Positions 51,972-61,202 of a DNA stretch of 64,000 nt are shown piece after piece. Made by a program: the position numbers and the translations under genes. Within the stretch, counting starts at the first letter, position 1; every line of letters begins with the position of its first letter. Source of the DNA: JACCZR01 sp035296565 (lineage in GTDB: Bacteria; Actinomycetota; Thermoleophilia; Solirubrobacterales; Thermoleophilaceae); NCBI GenBank assembly GCA_035296565.1, contig DATHAQ010000041.1, forward strand, positions 62,001 to 126,000, given 5' to 3'. Below the pieces are notes generated by a model, which was not told where the DNA came from, searched no databases, and saw only the letters and a program-made list of their open reading frames with translations.

Positions 51972-52550
51972 ATGGAGCAGTCAGCAGGTCAGGCTGGACC
52001 GGCGGCGACGATGATCGCGGCCATCGCGCGTTTCTGGTGGGCCTTCCTCGCGGCGGGCATCGTCTGGGTCTTGATCGCGCTGGCGATTCTGCAATTCGAC
52101 CGGGCCTCGATCACGACGGTTGGGGTGCTGATCGGGATCATGCTGATCCTCTCCGCGTTCCAGAACTTCGCGCTGGGGGCCATGGTCGGCACCGGGGCGA
52201 AGTGGATCTGGTGGCTGTTCGCGGTGCTACTGCTCGTCGGCGGGATCATCGCGCTGATGTCGCCGGAGAACACGTTCGCGGCGCTGGCCGACATACTCGG
52301 CTTCGTCTTCCTCATCATCGGCGTCTTCTGGACCATCGACGCCTTCGTGAGCCGGGGAGCCAACCCGCTCTGGTGGCTGGGCCTGATCTCGGGGATCCTC
52401 ATGGTGATCCTCGCGTTCTGGACCAGCGGGCAGTTCTTCATCGAGAAGGCGTACCTGCTGCTCGTGTTCGCGGGCATCTGGGCGCTGCTGCACGGCATCA
52501 CGGACATCGTGCGGGCGTTCCAGCTGCGGGCCCTGGGCAAGGCGGTCTGA
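51972..52550 (+). CDS. HdeD-family (DUF308) membrane protein
   Basis: 192 aa with about six membrane helices: FWWAFLAAGIVWVLIALAIL, VLIGIMLILSAFQNFALGAM, WIWWLFAVLLLVGGIIALM, ILGFVFLIIGVFWTIDAFVS, WLGLISGILMVILAFWTSGQ, YLLLVFAGIWALLHGITDIVRAF. DUF308/HdeD is typically linked to acid-stress or membrane stability; function here unknown. Confidence 0.85.
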   Translation: MEQSAGQAGPAATMIAAIARFWWAFLAAGIVWVLIALAILQFDRASITTVGVLIGIMLILSAFQNFALGAMVGTGAKWIWWLFAVLLLVGGIIALMSPENTFAALADILGFVFLIIGVFWTIDAFVSRGANPLWWLGLISGILMVILAFWTSGQFFIEKAYLLLVFAGIWALLHGITDIVRAFQLRALGKAV

Positions 52551-52579
52551 GCGCGACGGTGCTGCGCGCCGCGCCCGGG

Positions 52580-52779
52580 TCAGCGGCGGCTGAGCGAGCG
52601 CGGCGCCAGCCGGTGGCCCGCGACCGCGCCGACTGCCAGCGGCACAACGAAGTCCAGGCAACACCCGCTTGTGCAGCCCTCGGCGGTATCGCCGACGGCG
52701 TCCCCCGCTGACTTGACCGCTTGCGTCGCCGCTGGCGCCGGGTCTTCCTGTCGCCGAACAACGCCTCGATCACGCCCAT
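52580..52779 (-). pseudogene. Cys-rich microprotein, probable frameshifted paralogue
   Basis: The ATG frame reads MGVIEALFGDRKTRRQRRR and runs into basic low-complexity sequence. In another frame the downstream half is KSAGDAVGDTAEGC, TSGCCLDFVVPLAVGAVAG and a basic end. That second half mirrors the intact microprotein next door (GGCCCLDLFVLPVVGGG). A frameshift between the halves would explain it. Basic head, Cys cluster, short membrane helix. Family unknown to me. Confidence 0.5.
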
Positions 52780-52792
52780 GAGGCCGACCCTC

Positions 52793-52948
52793 TCAGAGAC
52801 GCCGGCGAAGCCAGAGGGCAAGCCCGCCGCCCACCACGGGCAGCACGAACAGGTCGAGGCAGCAGCAGCCGCCCCACCAGGCGGCCTCCTCGGCCGCCCC
52901 CTCGGCGCGGTCGCGGCGCTTCTGCTTGCGGGTCCTCGTGTCGTTCAC
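52793..52948 (-). CDS. 51-aa Cys-rich membrane microprotein
   Basis: GTG start overlaps the stop of the BrkB-family gene (GTGA). Sequence runs MNDTRTRKQKRRDRAEGAAE, then WWGGCCCLDLFVLPVVGGGL: strongly basic head, three adjacent Cys, one hydrophobic helix and an Arg tail. Coupling to BrkB suggests an accessory peptide, but function is unknown. Confidence 0.6.
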   Translation of the reverse strand: MNDTRTRKQKRRDRAEGAAEEAAWWGGCCCLDLFVLPVVGGGLALWLRRRL

Positions 52949-53886
52949 GCCGCGACATTCTCGTCGCGATCGACCCGCGTGGCCACCACGCCTGCTCGCA
53001 CCGCCTCCAGCTGCGCGGCCACGGCCAGCCCGGCGAAGAGCGCGACGGAGCTCAGGAAGCTCCAGAGCAGGACGCCGATGGTGCCCGCCAGCGGCCCGTA
53101 GGTGGCGCCGAAGTTCGCGGTGGCGTCTACGTAGACGGCCAGCAGGCCCATGAAGGCGATCCACAGCACCGAGGAGACGATGGCGCCGAAGGCCAGCCAC
53201 GAGGCCTCCGGTTGCGGGCGCTTGGGCGCCCACTCGAACAGCAGTGAGACCGAGGTCACGACGAGGAAGGCTCCCAGCGGCCAGCGCAGGACCGACCACA
53301 CCGAGTCGAAGCCCTCCCCTGCGCCCAGGGCGTCGCGGACCGCCGAGCCGGCAACCAGCACGACGATCGAGAGCAGTGCCAGCACCCCCGCGGTTAGCGC
53401 CAGCCCAGTGGCGACGAGGTACTTGCGCACGAAGGGCCGGTCGACCTCCGTGCCGTAGATGCGGTTCGCCCCGCGCTCGACCTGGGCCATCGCGGTGGCA
53501 CCTGCCAGGCCCGCGGCGATCGCGCCGGCGCCCAGGGCGGTCTCGCCGGTCTCCTCGCGGGCGCCGCTGGCGCCCTGGCGCAGGGCGGAGGTGAGCAGGT
53601 CGCCCGCCGCGCCCGGAGCCAAGGTGTCGACGGCGTCCTGAACCGCCCGCGTGAAGCTCTCGATCTCGAGCGCCGCGGCCAGCCCCACCACCGCGATCAG
53701 TGCCGGCAGCAGCGTGAGGGTCAGCTGAAAGGCCAACGCGCGCGAGTGGCTGAAGGCATCGGCGGCGCGAAAGCGGTCGATCGAGTCGATCACCAGGCGC
53801 CGGCGGCCGCAGTCCCGCAGGGTCTCCAGCGCCTCGTCGCCCTCGAGCTCGTCGCGGGTTCGTGGGACGGCGGTGGCGGTCGTCAC
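52945..53886 (-). CDS. BrkB/YihY-family integral membrane protein
   Basis: 313 aa, six membrane helices with YihY/BrkB signatures: RAADAFSHSRALAFQLTLTLLPALIAV near the start and LLFEWAPKRPQPEASWLAFGAIVSSVLWI, then YVDATANFGATYGPLAGTIGVLLWSFLSS. Homologues were once annotated as ribonuclease BN in error; function unclear. Precedes and is coupled to a Cys-rich microprotein. Confidence 0.85.
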   Translation of the reverse strand: MTTATAVPRTRDELEGDEALETLRDCGRRRLVIDSIDRFRAADAFSHSRALAFQLTLTLLPALIAVVGLAAALEIESFTRAVQDAVDTLAPGAAGDLLTSALRQGASGAREETGETALGAGAIAAGLAGATAMAQVERGANRIYGTEVDRPFVRKYLVATGLALTAGVLALLSIVVLVAGSAVRDALGAGEGFDSVWSVLRWPLGAFLVVTSVSLLFEWAPKRPQPEASWLAFGAIVSSVLWIAFMGLLAVYVDATANFGATYGPLAGTIGVLLWSFLSSVALFAGLAVAAQLEAVRAGVVATRVDRDENVAA

Positions 53887-53906
53887 GGCGCATAGTGTCG
53901 CCGCCC

Positions 53907-54563
53907 ATGCCGCGGACGACGTGGAGGCAAGGCGTGCGGGCGGGGCTGCCCTACGCCCTGGCGGGCTTCCTGCTGTCGCTGTCGTTCGGCGTGCTGGCGC
54001 GCAACGCGGGCTTCTCGCCGCTCCAGGCCATCGTCACCTCGGCGATCGTCTACGCCGGCTCGGCCCAGTTCGCGGGGCTGGCGATCTTCGCCAGTGGGGG
54101 CGGCCTCGGGCCCGCGGTGGCGGCAGCCGCGCTGGTCAACTCGCGCTTCGTGCCGATGGGCATCGCGCTCGCTCCGTCGCTGCCCGGCGGGCCGGTGAAG
54201 CGAGCGGTCCAGGGGCAGCCGGTGGTCGACGCCTCGTGGGTGCTGGCCGGGCGCGAGGACGGCACCTTCGACCGTCAGATGCTCTTCTGGTCCTCGGCGA
54301 TCCAGTACGTGACCTGGCAGACCGGCACGGTCGTGGGGGCGTTCGCGGACGAGTTGATCGGTGACCCCGAGAAGCTCGGTCTCGATGCGATCTTCCCCAC
54401 GTTCTTCCTGGCGTTGCTGATCGCCGAGCTCAAGCAGGGCCGCGGCCGGCTGACCGCTTTGGTGGGCGGCCTGATCGCATTTGCGCTGGTGCCGTTCACG
54501 CCGGTCGGCGTGCCGGTGCTGGCCGCGAGCCTCGCGGCGTTCCTGGGATTGAGGCGCTCGTGA
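53907..54563 (+). CDS. azlC: AzlC-family branched-chain amino acid exporter subunit
   Basis: 218 aa. RAGLPYALAGFLLSLSFGVLARNAGFSPLQAIVTSAIVYAGSAQFAGLAIF is the family signature, as is ALVNSRFVPMGIALAP. Multi-TM. With the small AzlD that follows (GTGA overlap) it forms a two-subunit exporter of branched-chain amino acids and analogues. In-frame sequence upstream of the ATG overlaps the divergent BrkB gene and was excluded. Confidence 0.9.
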   Translation: MPRTTWRQGVRAGLPYALAGFLLSLSFGVLARNAGFSPLQAIVTSAIVYAGSAQFAGLAIFASGGGLGPAVAAAALVNSRFVPMGIALAPSLPGGPVKRAVQGQPVVDASWVLAGREDGTFDRQMLFWSSAIQYVTWQTGTVVGAFADELIGDPEKLGLDAIFPTFFLALLIAELKQGRGRLTALVGGLIAFALVPFTPVGVPVLAASLAAFLGLRRS

Positions 54564-54859
54564 TCTGGCCCCTGATCGGCTCGCTGGCGGCGGTGACCTT
54601 CGCGATCAAAGCCTTCGGGCCCCTCACCGTGGGCGGCCGCGAGCTGCCGGAGTGGTCGAGCCGCGTGATCGCGTCGATGGCCGCGCCGATTCTCGCGGCG
54701 CTGGTGGTGACCGCCGCGCTGGCCGACGGCGAGGAGTGGGCGATCGGCCCCGACACCGCCGGGGTGAGCGTCGCCGGCGTGGCTCTTTGGCTCGGGGCTC
54801 CCGTGCCGGTGGCGGTGTTCAGTGCCGCCGCAATGACCGCGGGAGTGCGCGCCCTCTAG
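54560..54859 (+). CDS. azlD: AzlD-family subunit
   Basis: 99 aa, three to four membrane helices; IWPLIGSLAAVTFAIKAFGPLTVGGRELP and the AALVVTAAL helix fit AzlD. GTG start overlaps the azlC stop. Small partner needed for the AzlCD exporter. Confidence 0.9.
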   Translation: MIWPLIGSLAAVTFAIKAFGPLTVGGRELPEWSSRVIASMAAPILAALVVTAALADGEEWAIGPDTAGVSVAGVALWLGAPVPVAVFSAAAMTAGVRAL

Positions 54860-55632
54860 CGGCGCGAGAACACCCGTCCGGCGGCCGCGTCCACGAGCCT
54901 GTCGGGCGCCAGCCGGGCCAGACCCTCGGCGCCCCTGGGGTTCAGCACGTCCTCGTCGGACTCGATGGCCTCGACCACCTTCTTGGCCCAGTCCTCGGGC
55001 GCCACGTGGTCCCAGCCCGAGGTGTCGCTGACGTGCTGCTCGTAGTCGGCCTGGACCTCGTCCATCATGTCGGTATCCAGCCCCGGCGTGACCAGCTCGA
55101 GCACGCCCACATCGGTCTCCTCCAGCTCCCGGCGCAGGGCCTCGCTGAAGCCGTGCAGGCCGGACTTGGTGGACGAGTACGCGCTGGCTCCGGGGAAGGG
55201 TGTCCGCGCCGCGATGCTCGCGTTGTTGACCACCTTCCCGCGCCCGCGCGTGAGCATCTGCGGCAGGACGCGCTGGGTCAGGTGGATCGGGCCGGTGAGG
55301 TTGGCCTGCACCATGGCGTAGACCTGCCCGGTGTCCTGCTCCTCGAGCTGGCCTCCCGTGAACTGGCCGGCGTTGTTGACCAGCACGGAGATGCGCCGCA
55401 GGTCCTCGCCGAGCTCGTCACAGCAGATGTCGATCTCCTTGCGCGAGGAGAGGTCCATGCGCACCGGACGCACCTCGAGGGCGCGTCCGGTCGCGCCGAT
55501 CGGGTCCCAACCCGAGGGGTCGCGCACGCCCACGAGGACGCGCAGCTCGCGCTCGGCCAGCTCGGCGACGATGTGTCGGCCCAGGCCCCGGCCGCCACCC
55601 GTCACTAGGCAGGTCTCGCCAGAGAGGTTCAC
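54856..55632 (-). CDS. Short-chain dehydrogenase/reductase
   Basis: 258 aa from GTG. CLVTGGGRGLGRHIVAELAE, LVNNAGQFTGGQ, catalytic Ser in NASIAAR and YSSTK (Tyr and Lys), LVTPGLDTDMM. Classical SDR; substrate unknown. Start codon overlaps the DJ-1/PfpI stop, and the gene is downstream in the same operon. Ends 4 bp into azlD on the other strand. Confidence 0.85.
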   Translation of the reverse strand: MNLSGETCLVTGGGRGLGRHIVAELAERELRVLVGVRDPSGWDPIGATGRALEVRPVRMDLSSRKEIDICCDELGEDLRRISVLVNNAGQFTGGQLEEQDTGQVYAMVQANLTGPIHLTQRVLPQMLTRGRGKVVNNASIAARTPFPGASAYSSTKSGLHGFSEALRRELEETDVGVLELVTPGLDTDMMDEVQADYEQHVSDTSGWDHVAPEDWAKKVVEAIESDEDVLNPRGAEGLARLAPDRLVDAAAGRVFSRR

Positions 55633-56210
55633 GAGACGGTCGCGCCCTCGTCGTGCACCTGGTGCACGCCCTCCGCGAACTCCTCGACTATCTTGTCGCA
55701 GAAGGCCGGCAGGTCGCCGGGATTGCGGCTGGTCACGAGCCCCTCGTCCACCACGACCTCCTCGTCGAGGACGTTGCCGCCGGCGTTGCGGATGTCGGTG
55801 CGAATGCTGGGGTAGGAGGTGAGCGTTCGTCCACGGACCAGGTCGGCTTCCACGAGGGTCCACGGCCCGTGGCAGATGGCGCCGATGGGCTTGCCCGCCC
55901 TGGCGATCTCCTGGACGAAGCCGATGGCGTCCTCGTCCACGCGCAGGTTGTCCGGGTTCACCGTGCCGCCAGGAAGGACCAACCCGTCGTAGTCGTCCGG
56001 CGACGCGTCGGCAACCTTCTTGTCCACCGAGAACTTGTCCGCCGGGTTGATGTCGGAGTTCATCGCCTGGATCTCGGCGTCGTCGAGGGACAGCAGCTCG
56101 ACGGTTGCGCCCGCCTGCTCCACCGCCTCGCGCGCCTGCTCGAGCTCCACCTGCTCGACGCCGTCGGCGGCCAGGAACGCGATCTTCTTGTTGTTGAGTT
56201 GGTCAGCCAT
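55629..56210 (-). CDS. DJ-1/PfpI-family protein (general stress/deglycase-like)
   Basis: 193 aa from ATG (MADQLNNKKIAFLAADGVEQ). Nucleophile elbow GAICHGPWTLVEA, with Cys as in YraA/PfpI; the DYDGLVLPGGTVNPDNLR segment is characteristic. The family includes deglycases and chaperone-like stress proteins. Operon with the SDR gene; only two bases separate it from the upstream spermidine-synthase-like gene. Confidence 0.9.
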   Translation of the reverse strand: MADQLNNKKIAFLAADGVEQVELEQAREAVEQAGATVELLSLDDAEIQAMNSDINPADKFSVDKKVADASPDDYDGLVLPGGTVNPDNLRVDEDAIGFVQEIARAGKPIGAICHGPWTLVEADLVRGRTLTSYPSIRTDIRNAGGNVLDEEVVVDEGLVTSRNPGDLPAFCDKIVEEFAEGVHQVHDEGATVS

Positions 56211-56212
56211 GG

Positions 56213-58396
56213 CTATCCGCTGCCCGGGCCCCCGAGCGCCGAAACCGGGCTCGAGAAGTCGTCGCTCCAGGCTTCGCGGCCCGGGGTGCGCCGGCACTGG
56301 CGCCAGCGCGGATCGGTCACAAGCGCGCCCAGATCATCCTGGCGCGAAGCCATCACCACCCAGTGCGACGGGCTCTTCCCGCGGGGGAAGTTGGGGCGCT
56401 TGAGCTCGTTCTGGGAGACGCAGGCGAGGTTCTCGCGGCGGGCCACCTCGCCCAGCACGGGCTCGAGGTCCAGGAAGCGGTTGGAGATGTGAAAGGCCAG
56501 CTCGCCGTCCCGGCGCAGCTTGCGCCGGTAGAGGCGCACCGCCTCGCGCGTGAGCAGGTGCGTAGGAATGGCGTCGGAGGAGAAGGCGTCGGCCACAAGC
56601 ACGCCGAACTCCCGCGGCCGGGCGCGCCGCAGCGACAGCCGGGCGTCGCCGCGCACCACCTCGAGGCGGCCGTCGCAGTCGCGCAGGTAGGTGAACAGCC
56701 TCGGGTCGCGGGCGATGCGCTCGACGGTGGGGTCGAGCTCGAAGAACGTCCAGTGGTCGCCGCGGCGGCTGTAGCACCCGAGCGAGCCGGTGCCCAGCCC
56801 GATGACCGCCACGCGCCGCAGCCGTCGCCGGCCCGCCGCCGACATGATCTGCCCGGCCGGCCCCGTGGGGTGAAAGTAGGTGAGCGGCGTCCGGCGCTTC
56901 GCCGGCTCCAGTAGCTGGGCGCCGTGGGTGGTGGTGCCGTGGATCATCTCGTTGAGGCGGCCGTCCTCGGAGCGCTCGACGCGGATGACGCCGAAGAAGC
57001 TGCGGTCCTGGCGCAGCACGGTCCCCTCCTCGAAGAGCGGCACCGACCCTGCGAGCACGATGGCCCCGAGCGCCAGGCCGAAGCGCACCGGCCGCCGGAC
57101 GAAGTTCAGGGCGATTCCCGCGCCCAGCCCGAAGGCGAAGCTCTTGCCGGCCCCCTCGTATTCGCTGCCGCCGAGACTCACCAGGGCAAGGGCGGCCAGC
57201 ACCACCAGCCCCACCGCGGCGGGCAGGCCCAAGTCCAGCCAGCGCACGTAGCGGCTCGGCGGCACCCGCGGCGCTCGCTTGGGCAGGCACAGGCAGGCGC
57301 CGACGATCGCCAGCGGGTACTCCGCCAGCGTCTCGAAGACCGCCGGGACGAGGATCCCGGTGACGATCCCGCCGAGGGCGCCGCCGACCGCCACGAGCAG
57401 GTAGAAGCGGGTGAGCTCGCCGGCGGCGGGCCGGTCGCGGGCCAGCTCGCCGTGGCAGACCAGCGCCACCACCCCGAAGGCGAGCAGGTGCAGCGGCAGG
57501 ACCACCCACAGCGGCTCGCGGGCATGGACGAGAAGCAGGACCGACAGCCCGATGGCCACGCCGGGCAGCGCGAACACCATCGCCCGGTGGACCCTTTGGG
57601 CGCGCGGGGTGCCGGAGAAGGCGACCACGAACGAGAGCAGGTACAGCGACAGCGGCAGGGCCCACAGGAGCGGGACCGGCGCGAGGTCGATCGTCATGAA
57701 CGAGGTGACCCCGAGCATGAGGCTCGAAGGGACGAAGGCCAGTCCCACCCAGCGCAGCCGGCGCTGGACGGTCAGCGCCTCGCGGGGCTCGGGCCGCGTG
57801 TCGCGGGCCGGGGGCGCGCGCCACAGCGCCATTGCGCAGGCGCCCAGCAGAACGACCAGCAGGCCGTAGGCCACCGACCAGGCCTCCCCCTGGGCGGCGA
57901 GGCGGACGTTGGGCTCCATGGCCAGCGGGTAGCCGAGTAGGCCGATGACGCTGCCCAGGTTGCTCGCGCGGTAGAGGAAGTAGGGGTCGCGGGCAGCGGG
58001 ATGCTCGGTGGAGGCCAGCCAACGCTGGAGCAGGGGGGCGGTGGAGGAGACCACGAAGAAGGGCAGCCCGACGGACACCGCGAGCAGCCCCAGCAGGGCG
58101 GGCACGGGCGCTTCGCCGGGCCGGAAGTCCCCCGGGACGGCGATGGGGAGGACCACCGCAGCGACCAGGACCAGGCCAAGGTGGAGGACGGCCTGGCGGC
58201 GCGCTCCCAGCCGCCGGGTGCTGGCGTGGGCGTAGAGGTAGGCCAGCAGCAGGGCCGTCTGAAAGAAGACAAGGGAGGTGTTCCAGACCGCCGGCGTGCT
58301 GCCGAAGCTGGGCAGCACGAACTTGGCGAACATCGGCTGGATCAGGAAGACCAGCCCGGCGCTCAATCCGAGCGTTATGCCGTACAGAATCACCAT
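56213..58396 (-). CDS. Membrane protein with C-terminal spermidine synthase-like domain (fused MFS-type/SpeE-like)
   Basis: 727 aa. Twelve to fourteen hydrophobic helices in residues 1-490, then a Rossmann methyltransferase-like domain (about 510-700): VAVIGLGTGSLGCYSRRGD, FFELDPTVERIARDP, FGVLVADAFSSDAIP and FHISNRFLDLEPVL. The aminopropyltransferase signature residues are only partly kept, so polyamine synthesis is not assured. Such fusions are common in high-GC actinobacteria; role unknown. Confidence 0.75.
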   Translation of the reverse strand: MVILYGITLGLSAGLVFLIQPMFAKFVLPSFGSTPAVWNTSLVFFQTALLLAYLYAHASTRRLGARRQAVLHLGLVLVAAVVLPIAVPGDFRPGEAPVPALLGLLAVSVGLPFFVVSSTAPLLQRWLASTEHPAARDPYFLYRASNLGSVIGLLGYPLAMEPNVRLAAQGEAWSVAYGLLVVLLGACAMALWRAPPARDTRPEPREALTVQRRLRWVGLAFVPSSLMLGVTSFMTIDLAPVPLLWALPLSLYLLSFVVAFSGTPRAQRVHRAMVFALPGVAIGLSVLLLVHAREPLWVVLPLHLLAFGVVALVCHGELARDRPAAGELTRFYLLVAVGGALGGIVTGILVPAVFETLAEYPLAIVGACLCLPKRAPRVPPSRYVRWLDLGLPAAVGLVVLAALALVSLGGSEYEGAGKSFAFGLGAGIALNFVRRPVRFGLALGAIVLAGSVPLFEEGTVLRQDRSFFGVIRVERSEDGRLNEMIHGTTTHGAQLLEPAKRRTPLTYFHPTGPAGQIMSAAGRRRLRRVAVIGLGTGSLGCYSRRGDHWTFFELDPTVERIARDPRLFTYLRDCDGRLEVVRGDARLSLRRARPREFGVLVADAFSSDAIPTHLLTREAVRLYRRKLRRDGELAFHISNRFLDLEPVLGEVARRENLACVSQNELKRPNFPRGKSPSHWVVMASRQDDLGALVTDPRWRQCRRTPGREAWSDDFSSPVSALGGPGSG

Positions 58397-58438
58397 TAGG
58401 GTGGGGCGCCCCCGTTTTCAGAAAGGACTTGCGGCAAT

Positions 58439-59140
58439 ATGAACAATCTGGCTCGCTGCGCCGCGATTGCAGCAGCGGCACTGTCCGCCGTGCTCTTGGC
58501 GGCCTGCGGATCCACCAAGGTCACCGGCCCCGGCCTGGAGGCCAAGATGAAGAGCGAGGCGCTGGCGCCCAAGGGAATCACCAATGCCTCGGTCAAGTGC
58601 CCGGCGGAGACCGAGGTCAAGGTCGGCGCCACCGTCGAGTGCTCGGTCACGGCCGACGGCAAGAAGGGCAACGTCACGGCCAAGTTCGCCGACGAAGAGG
58701 GGGCGCTGAAGGACTACAACGCCAACGTCGACGACATCCAGGTGGCGCTTATCGAGGACAACGCTGAGGAGACGACCCCGGGCCTCTCGAAGGTCAAGTG
58801 CCCATCCTCGACCAAGCCCAAGAAGGGCGGGACCTACTTCTGCATCGGGAACATCCCGGAAAGCGGCTTTGGAGTCGTGACTATCACCCAGACATCCGAG
58901 GACTCGAGCGTCCGGGTGCGCCTGCAGAAGCGCAAGCTGAAGACGAGAAACATCGAGAACAACATCGCCAAGACAGTCCGTAAGCGCTTCCCAAATGCCC
59001 AGGTGGAATGTCCGGCGAACGTCACATCTCAGAAGGGCAGCACTTTCACCTGCACTGTCACCAACCCTGCGAACGGCAGGTCCGCCAAGATCAAGTTCCG
59101 TCAGAAGGACTCAGAGGGGAACTTTGACGTAGTTCAGTAG
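58439..59140 (+). CDS. Lipoprotein with tandem DUF4333-like domains
   Basis: 233 aa. Lipobox LLAACGS (Cys at about residue 22). Two to three repeats, each with a helix, VKCP or VECPANV, a basic loop, and a Cys-x-V strand ending with the T.CTVT pattern. Likely disulfide-bonded beta structure on the outer face. Function unknown. The last part is more AT-rich than its neighbours, a possible sign of transfer. Confidence 0.8.
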   Translation: MNNLARCAAIAAAALSAVLLAACGSTKVTGPGLEAKMKSEALAPKGITNASVKCPAETEVKVGATVECSVTADGKKGNVTAKFADEEGALKDYNANVDDIQVALIEDNAEETTPGLSKVKCPSSTKPKKGGTYFCIGNIPESGFGVVTITQTSEDSSVRVRLQKRKLKTRNIENNIAKTVRKRFPNAQVECPANVTSQKGSTFTCTVTNPANGRSAKIKFRQKDSEGNFDVVQ

Positions 59141-59142
59141 CC

Positions 59143-59895
59143 CTAGGAGCGTGCCTCGTAGACCTTGAGGTCGCGCGGCGCGCCCTTTGCCTTGAAGCGC
59201 AGGCGGCGGCGGAGCTTGGCTTCGTCCCCGCCGAGCTTCGCCCTCGCCGCGTCGGATACCAGCAGCTCGTTGGCCGATGCGGCCTCGGCGACGCGGGCCG
59301 CCGTGTTGACGTCCACGCCGAAGTAGTCGCCGCCCAGCCTGCGCGGGGTTCCCACATGGAGCCCCGCGCGCATCTGGGGGGTATAGCCGCTCACCTTCAG
59401 CTCGGAAACGGCCTCGATCGCCTCCAGGGCGGCCTCGACCCCCTGGCCGGGGTCGTCGAACACCGCCATCAGGCCGTCGCCCAGCCGCTTGATGATCTCG
59501 CCCTCGTGGTCGGTGATCGGAGGCTCGGCCGCCAGGCCCACCTTGCGCAGCAGGTCCAGCGACTGCGTGTCGCCCGCCTCGAGCGCCCAGTCGGAGAACT
59601 CGACGAGGTCGGTGAACAGGATCGCCTTCTCGGAGTGGCCGTGCCCGCGCCCCTGGGCCTCGGAGACCGACTGCCAGACCTGGAAGGCGCTCAGTCCCAG
59701 CTCGCGCATGGCGCTGGGGCGCTCGGAGGCCACCGCGCCCAGCCGCTGCCCGACGAGCTGCGAGGGGTTGCTCCCGGCCAGCGACAGCGGGTCGCCCAGC
59801 TGCTTGTCGCCCGGCAGGCGCTGGCGCAGGAACTGGGCGGCCTTGATCAGATTCGGCTGCCCGTCCAGGGTCTTCAGGCGCTCGCGCCAGGCCAT
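59143..59895 (-). CDS. Soluble class III adenylate/guanylate cyclase
   Basis: 250 aa. AILFTDLVEFSDWALEAGD has the metal-binding Asp, IIKRLGDGLMAVF the Lys and second Asp, and DYFGVDVNTAARVAEAA the Asn and Arg; the catalytic set is complete. N-terminal about 80 residues are helical. ATG overlaps the DUF2252 stop (ATGA). Second cyclase in the window. Purine preference not certain. Confidence 0.9.
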   Translation of the reverse strand: MAWRERLKTLDGQPNLIKAAQFLRQRLPGDKQLGDPLSLAGSNPSQLVGQRLGAVASERPSAMRELGLSAFQVWQSVSEAQGRGHGHSEKAILFTDLVEFSDWALEAGDTQSLDLLRKVGLAAEPPITDHEGEIIKRLGDGLMAVFDDPGQGVEAALEAIEAVSELKVSGYTPQMRAGLHVGTPRRLGGDYFGVDVNTAARVAEAASANELLVSDAARAKLGGDEAKLRRRLRFKAKGAPRDLKVYEARS

Positions 59896-61202
59896 CAGTC
59901 CTCGGGCAGCCCCGGAATCTTGCCGTTGCGGAAGGCGTCGACGAAGCGCCGGTGGTCCTCGCGCGCAAGTTCGCCGTACTCGGCGCCGAACTCGGTGAGG
60001 TCCTCTGCGAACTGGTCGTGGCGGTCCCCGACCACCTGGACGATCGCGTCCTCGGTCTGGAAGTCGACCAGCTCCTGGTCGGAGCCCGCGTCCGAGACGC
60101 AGTGGACCTTGGCCGTGGCCTGGCCGAGGTAGCGCAGGAGGGGGAGGATCTCGTCGACGTCGGTGACGCCGTCCCAGTCCACGTCGGCGGTGTAGGGCGA
60201 GATCTCCTGCACGACCTGCCCCGAGCCGTTGAGCTCGGCCCAGCCCAGCCAGGGGTCGGCGTGGGCCTGCAGCGCCCGCTGGGAGACCGCCGTGCGGTGG
60301 CCGTGGTGCTCGAAGAAGCCCGAGATCTTCTCGTCCTTCACCACCCGGCTCGGCGCGGCGACATTGCCCTGCTTCATCGACAGCATCACGTCGTTCTCCA
60401 GCGCCTGGCTGGGGCCCTCGATCAGCAGGTTGTAGGCGGGCAGGCCGGCACTGCCGATGCCGAAGCCCTTGCGGCCCACCACGTCCTTGACGTCGTAGGA
60501 GACGCTGTGCTGGCGCTTTCGCTCGGGGATGGTCTCCAGGTAGCGCTGGTAGGCCTCGAGCACCTGGTTCTTCTCCGCGTCGTCGAGACGCCGCGCCCCG
60601 CCACCCTCGGTGAAGCGGCGATCCTCGCGCTCCACGGCGGTGTTGGCTTCCAGCAGCCGGATCCGGGTCTCCATTCGGGCGTCGACCAGGGCGTCGTGAA
60701 GCGCGCCGTCGGTGTTGGACAGGGTGAGGCTGAACTCGTCGTCGCGGTCGCCGCTGGCGAAGGCCTGCACCTGCTCGAGGTAGGCGTGGGCGTAGGTGTG
60801 GATCATGTCCCGGATCACGTGGTCCGAGAGGGCCTTGGCGAAGCCCAGCAGCGCCAGGCTGGCCGCCATCCGCTGCAGGTCCCACGTGTAGTGGCCCACG
60901 TAGGCCTCGTCGAAGTCGTTGACGTCGAAGACGAGCTTGCCCTGCGAGTTCATGTAGGTCCCGTAGTTCTCGGCGTGCAGGTCGCCCTGGATCCAGACCC
61001 GCTTCGTGCGGTCGTCCACCCAGCGGTCCTCACGGTCCTTGACGTCGGCGTAGAAGAGGCAGGCTGTGCCGCGGTAGAAGGGGAACGGGCCGGCGGCCAT
61101 CTTGCGGAACTTCTTGCGAAAGGCGTGGGGATCGGCTTCGATCAGATCCTCGAAGGCGTCGACGAGGACGTCGACGATGTACTGCTCGCGGTCCGGGGTC
61201 AT
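59895..61202 (-). CDS. DUF2252 family protein (kinase-like fold)
   Basis: 435 aa from ATG. FPFYRGTACLFYADV, WIQGDLHAENYGTYMNSQGK, VFDVNDFDEAYVGHYTWDLQRMAAS and the LPAYNLLIEGPSQ segment are DUF2252 hallmarks. The GDLHxxNxG and DxND patterns resemble aminoglycoside-phosphotransferase/kinase catalytic loops. Substrate unknown. Start overlaps the GluQRS stop; stop overlaps the cyclase start. Confidence 0.85.
   Translation of the reverse strand: MTPDREQYIVDVLVDAFEDLIEADPHAFRKKFRKMAAGPFPFYRGTACLFYADVKDREDRWVDDRTKRVWIQGDLHAENYGTYMNSQGKLVFDVNDFDEAYVGHYTWDLQRMAASLALLGFAKALSDHVIRDMIHTYAHAYLEQVQAFASGDRDDEFSLTLSNTDGALHDALVDARMETRIRLLEANTAVEREDRRFTEGGGARRLDDAEKNQVLEAYQRYLETIPERKRQHSVSYDVKDVVGRKGFGIGSAGLPAYNLLIEGPSQALENDVMLSMKQGNVAAPSRVVKDEKISGFFEHHGHRTAVSQRALQAHADPWLGWAELNGSGQVVQEISPYTADVDWDGVTDVDEILPLLRYLGQATAKVHCVSDAGSDQELVDFQTEDAIVQVVGDRHDQFAEDLTEFGAEYGELAREDHRRFVDAFRNGKIPGLPED

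Noticed and set aside
52580..52779. YidD-type membrane insertion factor
   Set aside because: The Cys cluster is not the YidD CCR-x-P-S-C-S pattern.
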